NCBI RefSeq assembly: GCF_019711595.1
Contig: NZ_JAIGNR010000005.1
Location: forward strand, 62,001 to 126,000
DNA: 64,000 nt
From: Qipengyuania sphaerica
GTDB taxonomy: Bacteria; Pseudomonadota; Alphaproteobacteria; Sphingomonadales; Sphingomonadaceae
Reading direction: 5' to 3'
Under the pieces are notes generated by a model that worked only from the letters and a program-made list of their open reading frames with translations, was not told where the DNA came from and made no database searches. Positions 63,464 through 64,000 of the stretch are shown here, in pieces; position 1 is the first letter of the stretch; each line of letters opens with the position of its first letter. The position numbers and the translations under genes are program-made.

Positions 63464-64000
63464 CTAAACCCCCGTCACCGGGTAGCGTCCCTTGATCTCT
63501 CCCAAGGCATCGGAGATTTCGAGCGCCGACAGCTTCCCGCCTTCGAAGAAAAATTCCAGCTGGACGTCGGGATTGTCGCGGAAGGCAAAGCGGTCGCCAC
63601 CCAGCGCGACCAACTCCTCATGCGGCGCGCCCGAGCGGGAATAGAAGAGCTTGCCCTCGTTCCTTGCCGTCACGAGGCGCTCGCCGAAAGCGGCAGCATA
63701 ATCGCCAGAGGCGCGTTTCGCCTGCCGGTCTTGCGCGGCAGCCTCGAGGACGCCTGCAAATGCAGCATAGCGCGCTGCCTCCTCGCCGTCGGACTGGCTG
63801 GCGATGCGCTTCAGGGCCAGCGAATGGGCTATCGGCAAGGCATTGTCGACATCGGCCTTCACCGTCGGCGCGATGCCTGTTCGCTCCCAATCCTTGCCCG
63901 TCGAGACCAGCACCGCCCTGCCGACCGAGATGCTGAGAAGGAAGCCTTGATCGATAACCTCGTAACTGCTGCGAAAACCGGCTCCACGCGTATTGGCACC
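63464..64000 (-). CDS. S41-family peptidase, C-terminal part (start beyond window edge)
   Basis: About 178 residues are visible; the frame is open to base 64000, so the N-terminus is missing. The visible segment GANTRGAGFRS, then LSISVGRAVLVSTGKDWERT, GIAPTVKADVDNALPIAHSL matches the region after the catalytic Ser-Lys of tail-specific S41 peptidases. The last ~100 residues (EEARYAAF- and DRFAFRDNPDVQLEFFFEGG-like segments) form an extra C-terminal domain seen in S41 members of this group. The catalytic residues are outside the window. Confidence 0.75.
   Translation of the reverse strand, partial: GANTRGAGFRSSYEVIDQGFLLSISVGRAVLVSTGKDWERTGIAPTVKADVDNALPIAHSLALKRIASQSDGEEAARYAAFAGVLEAAAQDRQAKRASGDYAAAFGERLVTARNEGKLFYSRSGAPHEELVALGGDRFAFRDNPDVQLEFFFEGGKLSALEISDALGEIKGRYPVTGV

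Overview
The window is gene-dense, GC-rich chromosomal DNA. It most resembles an alphaproteobacterium of the order Sphingomonadales, probably the Erythrobacteraceae. This is inferred from gene content: an NDUFA12-like complex I protein, DUF2155, a large TonB-dependent receptor with a carboxypeptidase-regulatory-like domain, several HWE/HisKA sensor kinases, a bacteriophytochrome paired with heme oxygenase, an ECF sigma factor with an NrsF-type anti-sigma factor, and promoters of the EcfG general-stress type. No insertion sequence, prophage, CRISPR array, plasmid gene or rRNA was seen; the only RNA gene found is one tRNA-Gln.

Region by region. 1-2.1 kb: the 3' end of aat, then a leftward run of recX, a DUF192 lipoprotein, an NDUFA12-like protein and a DUF2155 lipoprotein. 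2.2-4 kb: a lone fatty acyl-AMP ligase. 4.1-11.3 kb: a signalling block with a single-domain response regulator behind a near-perfect EcfG-type promoter, a convergent PAS-HWE kinase, a telA/xpaC-like/PHA-family cluster, and a heme oxygenase-bacteriophytochrome pair whose phytochrome carries its own HWE kinase and receiver. 11.3-21 kb: tonB, a divergent MASE1 hybrid kinase, a 1145-residue receptor, a 2OG-Fe(II) oxygenase and a CNT nucleoside transporter. 21-28 kb: a queuosine-precursor transporter, DUF421, a radical SAM protein overlapping a flavin disulfide reductase, an SDR protein, two glycosyltransferases of the families named for arsenosugar synthesis, a TetR regulator and tRNA-Gln.

28-41 kb: ppx/gppA-rlmE, a membrane-anchored cytochrome c, pheA, an OmpA protein with 25 consecutive prolines, an isoaspartyl peptidase/asparaginase, a TM-helix channel-like protein, an SDR, the ECF sigma/NrsF pair with its own predicted promoter, a DUF885 protein and a CorA-type transporter. 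41-48.4 kb: ispG followed in the same frame by a small membrane ORF, an HDAC-like amidohydrolase, an FAD/NAD(P) protein, two unrelated L,D-transpeptidase-type proteins facing each other, an EamA transporter and a 54-residue small protein. 48.6-56 kb: acnA, then a leftward ruvA-membrane protein-DsrE-DsrE-ruvB operon, and aroC. 56-64 kb: an RTX-type calcium-binding protein, the peroxide-defence genes ahpC, ahpF and katG with dyads in their upstream regions, and the C-terminal end of an S41 peptidase.

Most of the window is housekeeping. The parts most worth follow-up are the stress/light signalling block with two exact GGAAC-N16-CGTT promoters, the ruv operon carrying two exported DsrE paralogues, the radical SAM/flavin reductase/glycosyltransferase neighbourhood, and the probable non-ATG small membrane gene after ispG. 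No clearly new defence or mobile system is evident.
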